From Epithemia pelagica (taxonomy: Eukaryota > Bacillariophyta > Bacillariophyceae > Surirellales > Surirellaceae), in assembly GCA_946965045.2 (NCBI GenBank), contig OX337237.1, forward strand, positions 1,798,001-1,862,000: a stretch of 64,000 bases of DNA, given 5' to 3'. A program made the translations under genes and the position numbers. The notes under the pieces are model-generated. The model did no database searches. It worked only from the letters and a program-made list of their open reading frames with translations, and was not told the DNA's origin. Positions 49,406 to 59,258 of the stretch are shown one piece after another; within the stretch, counting starts at the first letter, position 1; each line of letters opens with the position of its first letter.

Positions 49406-50380
49406 TTATTTTCGTTGACGGTCGGAGTTCTTCGTCATGGTTGTTGTGGTTTGCTCAAGGCCGGCAACGCAAGCGGTCATTCCAATCAACTTGTCGTTGT
49501 CTGTTTTGTTGCTGCGTCGCAATTTGTAGAATTTGGGGATGGAGTTTGCGGTGTTGGCCAAATGAGCATTCTCACGACGGTCACTTGTTTTCGTGTTTTG
49601 AGTGGTCTGTTCCCGATGAGAGTGTTTCATCGGGATCGATGTCTTCTGCGCAGGAGCAGATGACTGGGATGAGCGACGGCAAGGGGAGAAAGCCAAACGC
49701 GGATTGGAGTTGGATGTGGTTGGTGATGGAGTGACGGATGGCTGTGGCGGCGGATTGCTTCGGTCAGGTGTTGCTGGATTCACTGGTCGAAAGCGATCAC
49801 GGAAGTGTTTTCGGTGGCATCGACAGTGGCGTTGAAAGGAGAGCCGACTAGATGGTCGTGGTCCAACGCTGTGGTGTCGATGCATGGCCGATGCTTCTCC
49901 ATCTCGAAGGTGGCTCCAGCGATAAGCAAGACCCAAAGTCAAAATATCCAATAATTTGCGCACTGACACAACAATCAAACGACCGAGGAGCCAAGCATAC
50001 GGTTCTTCTGGCCGAGTGGAGTGGGTCCATACCCAACTGTGACGGCGGAGTGGTCGGGGGCGTGGTGCGGCATCACGGACCGGGGCATGGTGCGTTGGTA
50101 GTGGATTGTGATGAGGGGAAACAACAATGCACATAGTCCAACACACAATCCACGACAGGATGGTTGGTTGACATGAGGGATGAGTGAGAAGGGCGGTCGC
50201 AAAACATCCCAGTCCATTAGTGAAATGAAGGAATCCTTGAACGAAGTGTTGGTAGCTTGTTGTAAAATAGTTTAACCCATCATAGTAAACGGCCAAACTT
50301 GTTTCAGCTGCAGTAGCGGTTGGTAAAAGCCAAAGGATCACTGGTAGGATGAGGGGTAGGCCCATCAAAGCCGCAAACAA
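49406..50380 (-). CDS. Copia-C membrane-segment ORF, protease missing
   Basis: 324 codons. Hydrophobic segments at residues 5-25 (LMGLPLILPVILWLLP), 74-87 (ILSWIVCWTMCIVV) and 129-152 (LLGRLIVVSVRKLLDILTLG), then a basic His/Arg-rich stretch. The middle (LLTHP...ILSW-VCW) aligns with LLHPFYKYAFIVWTTCW of Copia-B, so the region is homologous. Where Copia-B has about 160 residues of DSGA protease, this frame ends after GMTACVAGLEQ and the next frame begins at the integrase zinc site. Frame changes flank it on both sides. Confidence 0.65.
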   Translation of the reverse strand: MFAALMGLPLILPVILWLLPTATAAETSLAVYYDGLNYFTTSYQHFVQGFLHFTNGLGCFATALLTHPSCQPTILSWIVCWTMCIVVSPHHNPLPTHHAPVRDAAPRPRPLRRHSWVWTHSTRPEEPYAWLLGRLIVVSVRKLLDILTLGLAYRWSHLRDGEASAMHRHHSVGPRPSSRLSFQRHCRCHRKHFRDRFRPVNPATPDRSNPPPQPSVTPSPTTSNSNPRLAFSPCRRSSQSSAPAQKTSIPMKHSHREQTTQNTKTSDRRENAHLANTANSIPKFYKLRRSNKTDNDKLIGMTACVAGLEQTTTTMTKNSDRQRK

Positions 50381-51372
50381 AAGGTGGAGATGATTGGTCG
50401 TCCAAAAGGTGGATGCGTGGCCGTGCGTGTGGATAGTGCCGGCTGGCGTTGAACGGTTCCCCCATTGGTCCCCAAGTGACTGTGATGGAATGAAGTATAG
50501 TTCACTTCCACGTGAGTTCCTACCAGGGACTCCTCTACTGATTGGGTCACAGAGGCCTCAGAAGAGGAGGTTTTACCTTCTTCGTCGGAAGTCGATTCAT
50601 TTCCGTCGTTTCCTGAAGTTTGTGAAGCCGACGACATGCTGCTTGCGCCGTCAAAAGCAGCATGGTGACAGGAAGGACTGTCTTGCCATCCATGTCCTCT
50701 TGTTTCGGTGTCGGAAGCATCTCGTTCAGCATCGGTTGGTACATACCAACGATGGAGATTGCCAGACGGTGAGTACAAAGAGGTGGACATTGTGTCATCT
50801 GTGGATGACGTCGTTGCAATTTCTTTTCTATTCTCACTCGTTGATGCATGTGTTGAAACAGAGGGGCGAAGCCAATCGGGTTGTGGTTGACTCGCAAGAG
50901 ACGGTGGTGGAGCAATGGTGGGCATCCCCAAGAAGAATGGTGATGGGTTGGGATGACCTGGGATCTTGGTACCGTCGATGTACCACCCCATGGTCCATTC
51001 TTCTTGGCAAACACAGCGGTAGGCGTCTTCAATGGTAAGTTGTGGTTCCTGCCAAGTGCTCGCATGTTGGATCATGGCAGCTCGATGATATCTCATTCCT
51101 TCTCGTTTTGCCTTGGCTACCTGCTCGGTTATGGTTGGAACAGGTGGATGGAAAGGCATCAGGGTCGGAACGTCATAGTCGGAGGACGCAGACGAAAGAT
51201 GGGTGATGTCAGGGCTGGCGACAGAACGAATGGGTGAGATGTCGGGCCACTCATGAGCCAAGGTGCCGCTGTTCAATTGTTGCAGCACGGTAGTTGGGTC
51301 GACGGCCGACGACACAGAGTCAAGCGACGACACAGAGTCAAGAGAGAGGTGGTTCCTGCCAAGTGCTCGCAT
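50365..51372 (-). CDS. Copia-C conserved GWYIDGT region
   Basis: 335 codons continuing the Gag frame after the internal duplication. The key block is KREGMRYHRAAMIQHASTWQ then EEWTMGWYIDGTKIPGHP, matching Copia-B residues 330-390. After it come Ser/Thr-rich and acidic parts up to the membrane segments. Function unknown; its conservation across two divergent elements suggests a role in the particle or polyprotein. Confidence 0.6.
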   Translation of the reverse strand: MRALGRNHLSLDSVSSLDSVSSAVDPTTVLQQLNSGTLAHEWPDISPIRSVASPDITHLSSASSDYDVPTLMPFHPPVPTITEQVAKAKREGMRYHRAAMIQHASTWQEPQLTIEDAYRCVCQEEWTMGWYIDGTKIPGHPNPSPFFLGMPTIAPPPSLASQPQPDWLRPSVSTHASTSENRKEIATTSSTDDTMSTSLYSPSGNLHRWYVPTDAERDASDTETRGHGWQDSPSCHHAAFDGASSMSSASQTSGNDGNESTSDEEGKTSSSEASVTQSVEESLVGTHVEVNYTSFHHSHLGTNGGTVQRQPALSTRTATHPPFGRPIISTFCLRL

Positions 51373-51655
51373 GTTGGATCATGGCAGCTCGATGATATCT
51401 CATTCCTTCACGTTTTGCCTTGGCTACCTGTTCGGTTATGGTTGGAACAGGTGGATGGAAAGGCATCAGGGTCGGAGCGTCAGAGTCGGAGGACGCAGAC
51501 GAAAGATGGGTGATGCCAGGGCTGGCGACAGAACGAATGGGTGAGATGTCGGGCCACTCATGAGCCAAGGTGCCGCTGTTCAATTGTTGCAGCACGGTAA
51601 TTGGGTCGACGGTCGACGACACAGAGTCAAGAGAGAGGTTGATCAAGCCAGGTGA
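51042..51655. repeat. about 300-bp tandem duplication inside Copia-C
   Basis: GTGGTTCCTGCCAAGTGCTC starts at 51042 and at 51349; each copy runs about 300 bp with few differences. An 18-bp extra repeat (GACGACACAGAGTCAAGC) lies at the end of the first. It splits the polyprotein ORF in two. Confidence 0.9.
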
Positions 51656-54540
51656 GCGTCGAATGGGCTCGGAAATGCTGCCGAAAGTCTCGATGCTCGT
51701 ATCTAACTCATTGTTGTTTTCTTCCTCTTGAACCCTTGCCGCAATTCCGGCCTCATTCTCGAATGCTTGATGGAGCAACTGATCGGCCTCAAGATGGCCA
51801 AGGTGAGCCTCCTCGAGGTCTCGCCACGTGTTGTTGTACACAGTCTCGGCTCCATGGTTGAATCCATCAGATGACGTAAGTTCTTCGTCGTTCATGGAGT
51901 CTTTGTTTGGGTTTTCCGATGTGTCGTCGGCTCCAGTCTTGAGGAAGGCTTGGTAATCGTCGTTGGTGTCCGTCACAGTTGTCTCATCATTGTTCTCATC
52001 TTTTGCTTCGGTATCGTTGGAAGGGAAGATGGAACTGGAATCGTCAGAGCCAGTGACAGAGATCAGTTCCATGCCATCATCATCATTGTTGTTGTGATGG
52101 ATGATGGTCTGGAAAGCTGAGGGCTCATCGACGGTTGATTCGTTGTCGTCGTCGTTACCGCTACCATGGTCAATTGACTCTTTCTCCTGGTTAGTTGACT
52201 CGTTGTCATCTTTGTCTTGGTTGTCTGTGGCTTGGTTCTCACTGTTTGTGTCTTTCTTGCTCATGCCTTTATCGTAAAAGACAAAGCAAAAGTCGCGGAA
52301 GGAATTGTCTTCTAGGCGAAGGCAGAGTGCCTCGTCAATTGGCAATTTGCCAAGCGCTTCTTCGACTCCTTCGCCATCGGCCACGACAACAAAGATGGGA
52401 TTGTCCGTCTTGGGGCTTTGGAAAGTGTAAAAGCCGCCTTCACAATCATTTGGATCCTTGGTGCAATATGTATCAATCAACGCAGTCATATCGTCATAAA
52501 CGCTGTCCAAGTCGTCGTCGTCACTGTCACTTACAACCTCAGTCAATTTGCAGGATGGAGGGCAATGGATCGATTCTTGACGTGTCCTTGGAATGAGCGC
52601 AGGTAAATTGGCGAAACTGTCATCGTCGTCACTATCCAACAATCCACCGTCATGCCAGTCAAAATCGAGTTCGGCCTGCCATGCCGAGGGGTCTTGACGT
52701 GTCCTTGGAATGAGCGCAGGTAAATTGGCGAAATTGTCATCGTCGTCACTATCCAACAATCCACCGTCATGCCAGTCAAAATCGAGTTCGGCCTGCCATG
52801 CCGAGGGGTCGATCTCGAGGCAATTGGCTTTATTGGCGCCTCGGGATTCCCTGTTGGTTGGACGCTTATTGTCCTTTCCTTTCTTCTTGTTGTTATACCC
52901 AACAACATGCTCGCTGGTCTTGTGGGTGGTGTTCCATCGCTTGCACTTCCCACACCAGTAGAACTTGGTTCCGTCCATCATTCGTTCATCGGATGCCCCT
53001 GGAGCAGGAGGTTGGTTCTTCCAATGGGAGGCACGATCGGGCTGGTAACGTTCTTTCTTTTTGTTGCTTTTGTTGGTTTTGTTGTGTTCTCCCCTTTTGC
53101 CAGCGCGATTGTGCTCTTTTCCTTTGTTGTGCCGAGGAAATCCCGTTGGTCCCCCACTTGGACCATTGGTCTGACCTCGCCTTGCTTGGAGTTGTTGGAC
53201 CAAAGCATTGATGGATGCTTGGTCCAGACGAGTGGGTGTGCCATTCCATCCATCGGTAATGGCTTGGTGACCGCCGAAGGAGGCAGGAGGTGCATTGGAG
53301 TCACTCAAATTTGATTTTGCCGACCACTCACCCTGCTTGAGAGCCACTAGATACCGATTGTTGGCCTCTTCAGTCACATGAGTGTAGAGGAGGCGATTGG
53401 TACCCATGTAAGTGTCGGCCACGGACTTATCCATGAACCTAATGTGCTCAACCGCTTCTTGTACATTCTTGTTCAGGGTTAGGAGAGCGAACTTGGGAGT
53501 CTCCGGCCATTTAGCCTTGAGTATATTCTTCAAAAGGCTAGCTGTGAGCGTGTGTTCATAGAGTCCTGCGGCGGACAGACAACGCGCTTTGGTCGCAAAA
53601 TCCTTGGTGAGTAACGTGATGTCGTGACCCGGATATTTGTGCGGAATCAACGCGCGCATCTCACTTTTCACGGACTCCCAGTGTTCTATAGAGTCGTCGG
53701 TGATGATCCTCACGATGACCATGAAGAGTTTGGGGAATGTCTTCGCATCCCTGCTCTGGTCTTCAAACTCCCGTCGGAAATCTTTCTCGAGTGAATCCAG
53801 TAAGTAGTCCCTTGCGCTCGCGTCGTTATTTCGATCATATTTGTCATACTTATCAACTTGCTCTTCCATACTTTCTTTGACTTTGACATGGGTAAACTTC
53901 GGATGATCGATGACAATGTCGAGCATTACTTTCGAGTCCTTCGGGTCCTGGAGATAGGCAATGGTATCCATACCATGCTTCTCCATGTGGCGAACCAATT
54001 CGTCTTGGAGACGGGAGAAATCTCCAGTTCGCTTATCAAACTTGTCGTCCGAGCCGGAGATTCTCTCGGAGTACTTTTTATCGGTGAGTGTCCTCAGCTG
54101 GAGGCTTCGTAGTGGCTCCTTTGCTGCCGAATTGTCTAACTCACTCCAATCTTCCTTTGGCTTGCCACCCGTCCACACAACAAACTTGTTGCTACGACTC
54201 TGGATGACTCCGCCCATTTTGGGTTTGGTGGGCATAAAAATGTCCGAGTACGTCTTGTCCTTGTCTCCTTCGTCGCTCATCTTGTCGTTGGAGTTGGTGT
54301 CGGACGCGTTTTCTTCTTCCTCGTCACTGGAACTCAACAATTCGTCGTCGCTCCAATGGTTTGAGTCTTTGTCTCCATTGTTTTCCGAACCAACAATCTC
54401 CTCGGGTGGATTTGTTTCGGTTGGATTGTTGTTGGCGCCTTGTTGTTGGCGCCTTGTTGTTCGGTTTGGTCTTGTTCCTCTTCGATGTTGGGATCTGCAA
54501 CCCAATCGAAGCTTCCGTAGCCACTTGCGGTGGGTGACAC
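51338..54540 (-). CDS. gag: Copia-C Gag with zinc knuckle and acidic tail
   Basis: A very long frame (1055 codons to 54505). The likely N terminus VSPTASGYGSFDW lies in another frame just upstream (to 54540), as in Copia-B. Capsid-like part: FVVWTGGKPKEDWSELDNSA, GDFSRLQDELVRHMEKHGMD, ASARDYLLDSLEKDF, HKYPGHDITLL. Zinc knuckle: YWCGKCKRWNTTHKTSEH (C-x2-C-x6-H-x4-H), about residue 520. A tandem 39-residue repeat (DPSAWQAELDFDWHDGGLLD...) follows, then a long Asp/Glu/Asn-rich stretch. It stops inside the tandem duplication at 51338. It is open far longer than Copia-B Gag, so this family encodes a large Gag. Confidence 0.75.
52577..52810. repeat. 117-bp tandem repeat (2 copies) in Copia-C Gag
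   Basis: Two in-frame units encoding the same 39 residues, differing at one or two positions (DDDDN/DDDDS). Confidence 0.9.
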
Positions 54541-54648
54541 TTCGTCCGCCGTCTTGGGCTATTGCTGGGGTGACTGCTCAGGTCACCGCTTGCTTGATGT
54601 CGACTTGGTAGGACTTGGTCGTCCTTGAGCTCTCTTTCTTGATATCTT

Positions 54649-55351
54649 GTTGCAGCTGAAGCGTTTTGGTCGGTTAGCCTTGCTTTTGGCTCACTGTGTT
54701 AGTTCTTTGTAGGTCAATCTGTTTTGTTGCACGAACAATGCGGGCCCTCACCTTTTGTACTAGACTAGATTGACTCCTTAGGACGTTGCTTTATGCTTTT
54801 CCTATTATCAAAGAAGTGAGATTAATCTAGAGATGAAATGTCGAGTTGCCTTACTGGGACATTGCCTCCTGATCGTGGACATCCTATCTCGGTGTCCCTG
54901 GCAATGTCCCTGGTTATGACTGTCTAAATGCAGTCTTTAGGTCATGCTTGATTGTTATATAAAGGTCTATGCGGTCTTAGGTTGTAGTCTTGAGGTGACC
55001 TAGATGACCTCTTTCAATAATGGACTTAGGCTCTAGGTGCCATGAACTTCGCCTAAGTAAAGTGAGATGCCTTGTGGATCGTCAGGCGATACTTACACAT
55101 GAAACTTCTGCGAGTCATTCACGAGCTGGCATAGTGTCCCCCAGCACACTATTATTATGGTTTATTGTATGCAGATGGTAGCAGAGCAGCGCCAGCTGCA
55201 TGCTTCCTCGCGTAGGTTCGGAACAGATGCTTGTTTCTGCGCATAGAGGAAGATCTACACGTGTAGGTTACACGTGTAGGCTAGGCCTAGCTAAAAGACG
55301 ACTAGACTCCTAGCTTGATATATAGACAGGTAGACTTGCTATGTCTTAACT
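54649..55351 (-). repeat. Copia-C 5' LTR (703 bp)
   Basis: Partner of 45223-46015. The inner end is GTTGCAGCTGAAGCG in plus sense. Confidence 0.85.
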
Positions 55352-55352
55352 G

Positions 55353-55430
55353 TACATTCATTAGTACAAGCCTTAAAAGAAGACGGTTTCACACAGAGCA
55401 ACCACGACAAATGCCTCTTATGCAAGTCTG
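55353..55430 (+). pseudogene. copia RT scrap next to Copia-C
   Basis: LVQALKEDGFTQSNHDKCLL matches the RT segment after the APRLWY motif (compare FQALKEDGFVASKHDECLL in Copia-C). It starts within a few bases of the LTR end and stops after about 25 residues. Confidence 0.5.
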
Positions 55431-55640
55431 GTAGACTTGGTAAGCCTTGAGAATATACAAGTCCACAAAATGCCACACAGTCACATAAAGATGATTTTCC
55501 TTCCGTCGGCATGCGTTGGATGCGTTGGTGGATCGCATCTGGTCCACCCTGTCTACACCATTCATAAACAGGTTGTATGTCACGACGGGGGCAGGGACCG
55601 TAAAGGATTGTTTGTTACATTTCTCTGATGTACCGAATGA
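55389..55640 (-). pseudogene. piggyBac-like transposase fragment, second family
   Basis: In minus sense: VTYNLFMNGVDRVDQMRSTN, then RRKENHLYVTVWHFVDLYIL. This is the Y-N-x-x-M-x-GVDR-DQ motif and following helix of piggyBac-type transposases (compare YQMNMGGVDNGDKM in PB-1). The sequence is clearly different from PB-1, so it comes from another subfamily. Only about 70 residues remain. Confidence 0.65.
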
Positions 55641-56372
55641 CTCTGGAGGTACACAAATTTGGAAAGGTTCTGGTCTAATGGAGGCCTATAATTGCACAAT
55701 GAATCATCTTCCTTCAATTATTGAAACAAGCAATTCCTTTTTCATGTAATCTTGCCAGCAACTGTGCTGACATGTGTGTAATGATTCTGTATTTGATTAT
55801 CCTCTGTCTCAAAATACAATGATCACTTGTTCACGTTGTTGCCAATAAATGCTCATGGAGTACTTCATCATCAGACACTTCCTGGCTGTCATCTCTCCCA
55901 AAACCTTGGGGATGTATTAATTTATGAGGTATTGTAGGCAGCCTGTTCCATTGTAGTACTAAGTTTGTGTTATTTGTAATCAATTGTATTATAACATTTA
56001 AGACATTCATAATAATCAAGTTCCTTCATTTGAATATGCTCTTAATCAGTACAAAGTCTTGTGAACATGTAACAGGATAGTTTGTGACAAAGGGAACAGA
56101 GGCATTACTTTCTCTAGATTTTTAGGATTTGCCCTTGGTTAGTATTCGTAGTCGCACTATGGGGCCAAAGGTCAAGATCGGCCCACTGAAGTAATGGCCA
56201 GGCTCGAAATTTATTGTCCTGCGCTTTTTCCACCAGCCACCCACGCCTGCCCTTCCAATCACCGTACAATCAAATTCAAACCATTTCTCCGTCTTTGTGA
56301 TGTCCTATCTAATCTATCCGTACCTAAGATTTGCCTAAAACTTGAGTACACTTTGGTACTATTTTGACGTAA
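55641..56372. other. no gene seen
   Basis: AT-rich. Short frames lack recognisable content. Confidence 0.5.
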
Positions 56373-56939
56373 CTATGTCGTGTCCTTCCGAGTTGCGTTG
56401 ATCTTGTGGAATTTGTTGAAAAACATCTCCATCTTCGTCTGGATTGTTGTTTTGTTTTCATCCACCTTCCTTGGAGGGTATCGAGCTGCGTGATACAGTC
56501 CATAGTAAAGCATGATGGTTCCATCCTTGATCTCATCCACTGCTGTCACGCGATCGTTGTGAGAGTCTTCTTTGTCATCGTCCTGCTCTGTTGCATCCAC
56601 TCGGCCCGTCTTCAAAATACGTTCGCATTTCGCAATCATCTCCATCCTCTTAGCCTCGTCCTTCTCTGCATACACATCCAAAGGCTCTTCTTCGTCACTG
56701 TCATCACTATCCGACATGTTCATCCGTAGGATCTTGTCGAATGTCTTCACAGAGGAGTCGTCATCCATTTGGTTGTTGCTTTTTTTGACTGTCTCCACTA
56801 TTTCTTCTATCATTTCCTCCATCATCTCCTCTTGTAGGGCTTAATAGAACCCATGGAGATAATCTGTCGGTGCTCCTTCCTCATCGTCCCGGAGGATGGT
56901 TGCATTAACGCCGTCAAGTAGCTGCCGGGGGTCCGCCAT
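56373..56939 (-). CDS. acidic protein with one in-frame stop, unrecognised
   Basis: An ATG at 56939 opens MADPRQLLDGVNATILRDDE; a TAA follows after 32 codons (about 56843), and the same frame continues for 150 codons: EEMMEEMIEEIVETVKKSN, MSDSDDSDEEEPLDVYAEKD, KMEMFFNKFHKINATRKD. It is strongly acidic with a likely helical first half. A short intron around the TAA, a sequencing error or a real nonsense mutation would all fit. It may be the N-terminal region of the piggyBac-like gene at 55389, since such transposases begin with acidic tracts; that is speculative. Confidence 0.35.
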
Positions 56940-57054
56940 GGTCGACTCCGCTTTTTTCTTAGTCTTTCGGCTCCAACCATATGTCCACCCTCCAACCCTG
57001 ATTCTTACATGCTGGCTGACTCTTGTCGACTCGGTGAGTCTGCCGGGCGAGCTC

Positions 57055-57253
57055 CTGTATCCCTATGTATTCCATTCGTTTGACTTAAAATCCTAACTGG
57101 AATGGTTACTAAAGACCTAATACGTATTAGGTTACTTATCGAAAATATCCGTCCGTACGTTCTCACTCTATCTTTCCTACGTCGTGACTGTATCCCTATG
57201 TATTCCATTTGTTTGACTTAAAATTCTAACTGGAATGGTTATTAATGACCTAA
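57055..57253. repeat. 66-bp direct repeat pair
   Basis: CTGTATCCCTATGTATTCCA...CTAACTGGAATGGTTA.TAA at 57055-57120 and 57188-57253, about 94% alike, 67 bp apart. Confidence 0.85.
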
Positions 57254-57872
57254 ATGATGAACCCATCATCTTCGACATTTTTAATATGGTCTTCCATGTC
57301 ACATACACAAAGATTTAAGAATTTCAATTCTTTCACAATTTCGAGAAGCATGCCTTGTGTCTCATCCCTGACGGTATTATCCCGTGTACGTGTACGATAA
57401 TGGTGTGAAGAGTGGGAGGGAATCTCGGAGGGAATTTCATTTGGAGTAGGCGACTCGTGTGACAGTGAATCATTATTTTGGTGATCTTCCTCGGTGTCTT
57501 CTGTAGATTCGTTTTCTTCAATTTTGTTGACATTCCTTTTAGCTTGGTTGATAATGTACTCGTTACAGAACACCTGGTAGAATGGATTTGTCTGTACACT
57601 GGTTCGCGCTGCTCTGATTTCTGTCCATCTGCAAATTGGAGTGTCACACGCTTCCTGGATCCAATGGACTCTGGAACACGAGTGACCCACCCCAGGTAGT
57701 TCTTGCGACTGGAGGACCTAGAGTTCACCACCGCGATATCACCAATATTCCACATATACACGATCCCCGCCACAGGATTCACTGACCGATTCATAACAGA
57801 TCGAGGAACAACGCTAAATTTTGTTATCGATTTGGTCCTATATGGCGATAATGCAACCTGTATGGCGATCAT
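57250..57872 (-). pseudogene. degenerate coding stretch, unrecognised
   Basis: In minus sense MWNIGDIAVVNSRSSSRKNY then LGWVTRVPES and VTLQFADGQKSE. After a frame change come NPFYQVFCNEYIINQAKRNV and an acidic Ser/Thr-rich tail to 57250. The texture is protein-like (GD-A-V---S-----LGWV resembles a small beta-barrel), but I know no family. It may belong with the acidic ORF downstream. Confidence 0.3.
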
Positions 57873-57963
57873 ATCTGGCGATATCGCTAGTTATAATTAA
57901 CATGTTGTCGTCTATTTATGCGAGGGACTACTATTGTCCAGACCAAACTACTACTACAACTAC

Positions 57964-58163
57964 TACTAACTCCATACCAGACTGTGTAGGTAGTTCGTCT
58001 CACATTTCTATACTACAGTAGGAATTTTTTGTACAACCGGGAAGTAGTTTCGTGCGAGTCGCGCGGTTTCCCCCTCGTGTGTGACACTTGTGCGACACTT
58101 GTGTGACACTTTGTGACATGGCTTGCAGGAATTTCTCACTACCTACACAGCTTGATAGGGAGT
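57964..58163. repeat. inverted repeat around a GACACTTGTG run
   Basis: CTGTGTAGGTAGT (57982-57994) and its exact complement ACTACCTACACAG (58139-58151) are embedded in longer imperfect arms. The interior has CACTTGTG/GACACTT iterations (about 58080-58115). Confidence 0.65.
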
Positions 58164-58170
58164 AAGTTTA

Positions 58171-58348
58171 CTACTTCCCTGTGTCTGGCCGTCCTCTCGC
58201 GTCGGGCGCGCCCGGCTTGTCGGGAGAATGACTCGACGGGCAATTGTCTTGTCGGGCGTGCGCCCTCCTCGACCATTGCCCTCCTCGTCATTCTACCCTC
58301 CGCGCCGGGCGGTCCCTCCTTGAAAGGACTCGACACCGGGAAGTATTA
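58171..58348. repeat. second long hairpin with regular 5x5 internal loops
   Basis: Stem blocks from inside out: GGGCG/CGCCC (58256-58267); GGGCAATTGTC with GACCATTGCCC; GGGAGAATGAC with GTCATTCTACCC; GGGCGCGCCCGGC with GCCGGGCGGTCCC; GTCCTCTC/GTGTC with GAAAGGAC/GACAC; then TACTTCCC with GGGAAGTA. Opposed pentamers: GCGTC/TCCTT, TTGTC/TCCGC, TCGAC/TCCTC, TTGTC/TCCTC. Read on the minus strand six of eight are GNNNA. Confidence 0.85.
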
Positions 58349-58368
58349 ATACTACTACTACTACCGCC

Positions 58369-59172
58369 GATAATGGTGACAAGATGAGGTTTCAGTTTGG
58401 AGGATTTGCAACCCATTCCCACTTCAAGAAATGGTATATGAAATCTGGCTTCGCTGTGATTGATTGTATGCTGCTCAACAGTTATATTGTGGAACCTTGC
58501 AGCAGGCAATCGTCCTCGTTCCCGTAAAACGAAGTTGTCGCGGCATGCATTTTACACAATCATTGCCCAAACAATGTGCAGCTACGTCGTTCCTCAGGAA
58601 GTAGACGCTTTGGCTCGTCGGACAAGAAACAACAACGAATCAACATGTAACGATGGGCACTTCCCAGTGGCGGTAGAAAGCAACAAACAAGTTGGATGTG
58701 CTGTGTGCATGCTGGAATATAGATGGAAGAAGCAAGAACTTAAGATGGGGGGGGGGGGGGGTGGTGTGTGATTCAAGAACGTTGGGAGATGCGTCAAGTG
58801 TGGGATTGCGGCCCACACGGTGGCTTGCCAACACAAACGAGAACAAGGCTGGAAAATCCACAACCGGCCTGAGTTTCAGAACAAGACGTGCTTCGAAATC
58901 TTACACTCATCAACAGGAAAAGAGATTTTTGTGGAGGCAGACGAGGGGTCTCGGTACACATACACGGTGAGAAAGAACCATCCCGTTGTGGCGGAACTAC
59001 GGGAAGCACAAGGCTTGACATCAACGTTGACTCAGAAAAGAACACGCCAAGGAGCCGGAGAAACACAACCACGTAGACGAAGACGACAAAATGAGAATGA
59101 AGAGTCGTATCAAATACTGACAACGAGAACAACGAAGATGACGACGAAGATGTTGAAGAGTTGGAGGAAGTG
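58369..59172 (+). pseudogene. piggyBac transposase C-terminal part, copy 2
   Basis: It starts inside the GVDNGDKM motif and shares the frame change near NSYI and the Cys-rich tail (GCAVCMLEYRW, CVKCGIAAHTVACQH) with copy 1. The G run is 15 here against 17 there. Confidence 0.8.
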
Positions 59173-59258
59173 TAGTAAAAAACAGATCAACATATCAAAT
59201 TGACGTTCTAAGCAATATTCAGTTACTACTACGAGGATGTATTGACTCCCTGTGATGC

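Larger units (their letters stand above)
45223..55351 (-). mobile_element. Copia-C: LTR retrotransposon (Ty1/copia), defective
   Basis: 10.1 kb on the minus strand, related to Copia-B throughout. LTRs 45223-46015 and 54649-55351. In element sense: Gag, Zn knuckle, acidic region, conserved GWYIDGT block, membrane segments, pre-integrase zinc site, integrase, linker, RT, RNase H. The protease is missing and the RT active site is mutated. I could not confirm a target duplication. Confidence 0.85.
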
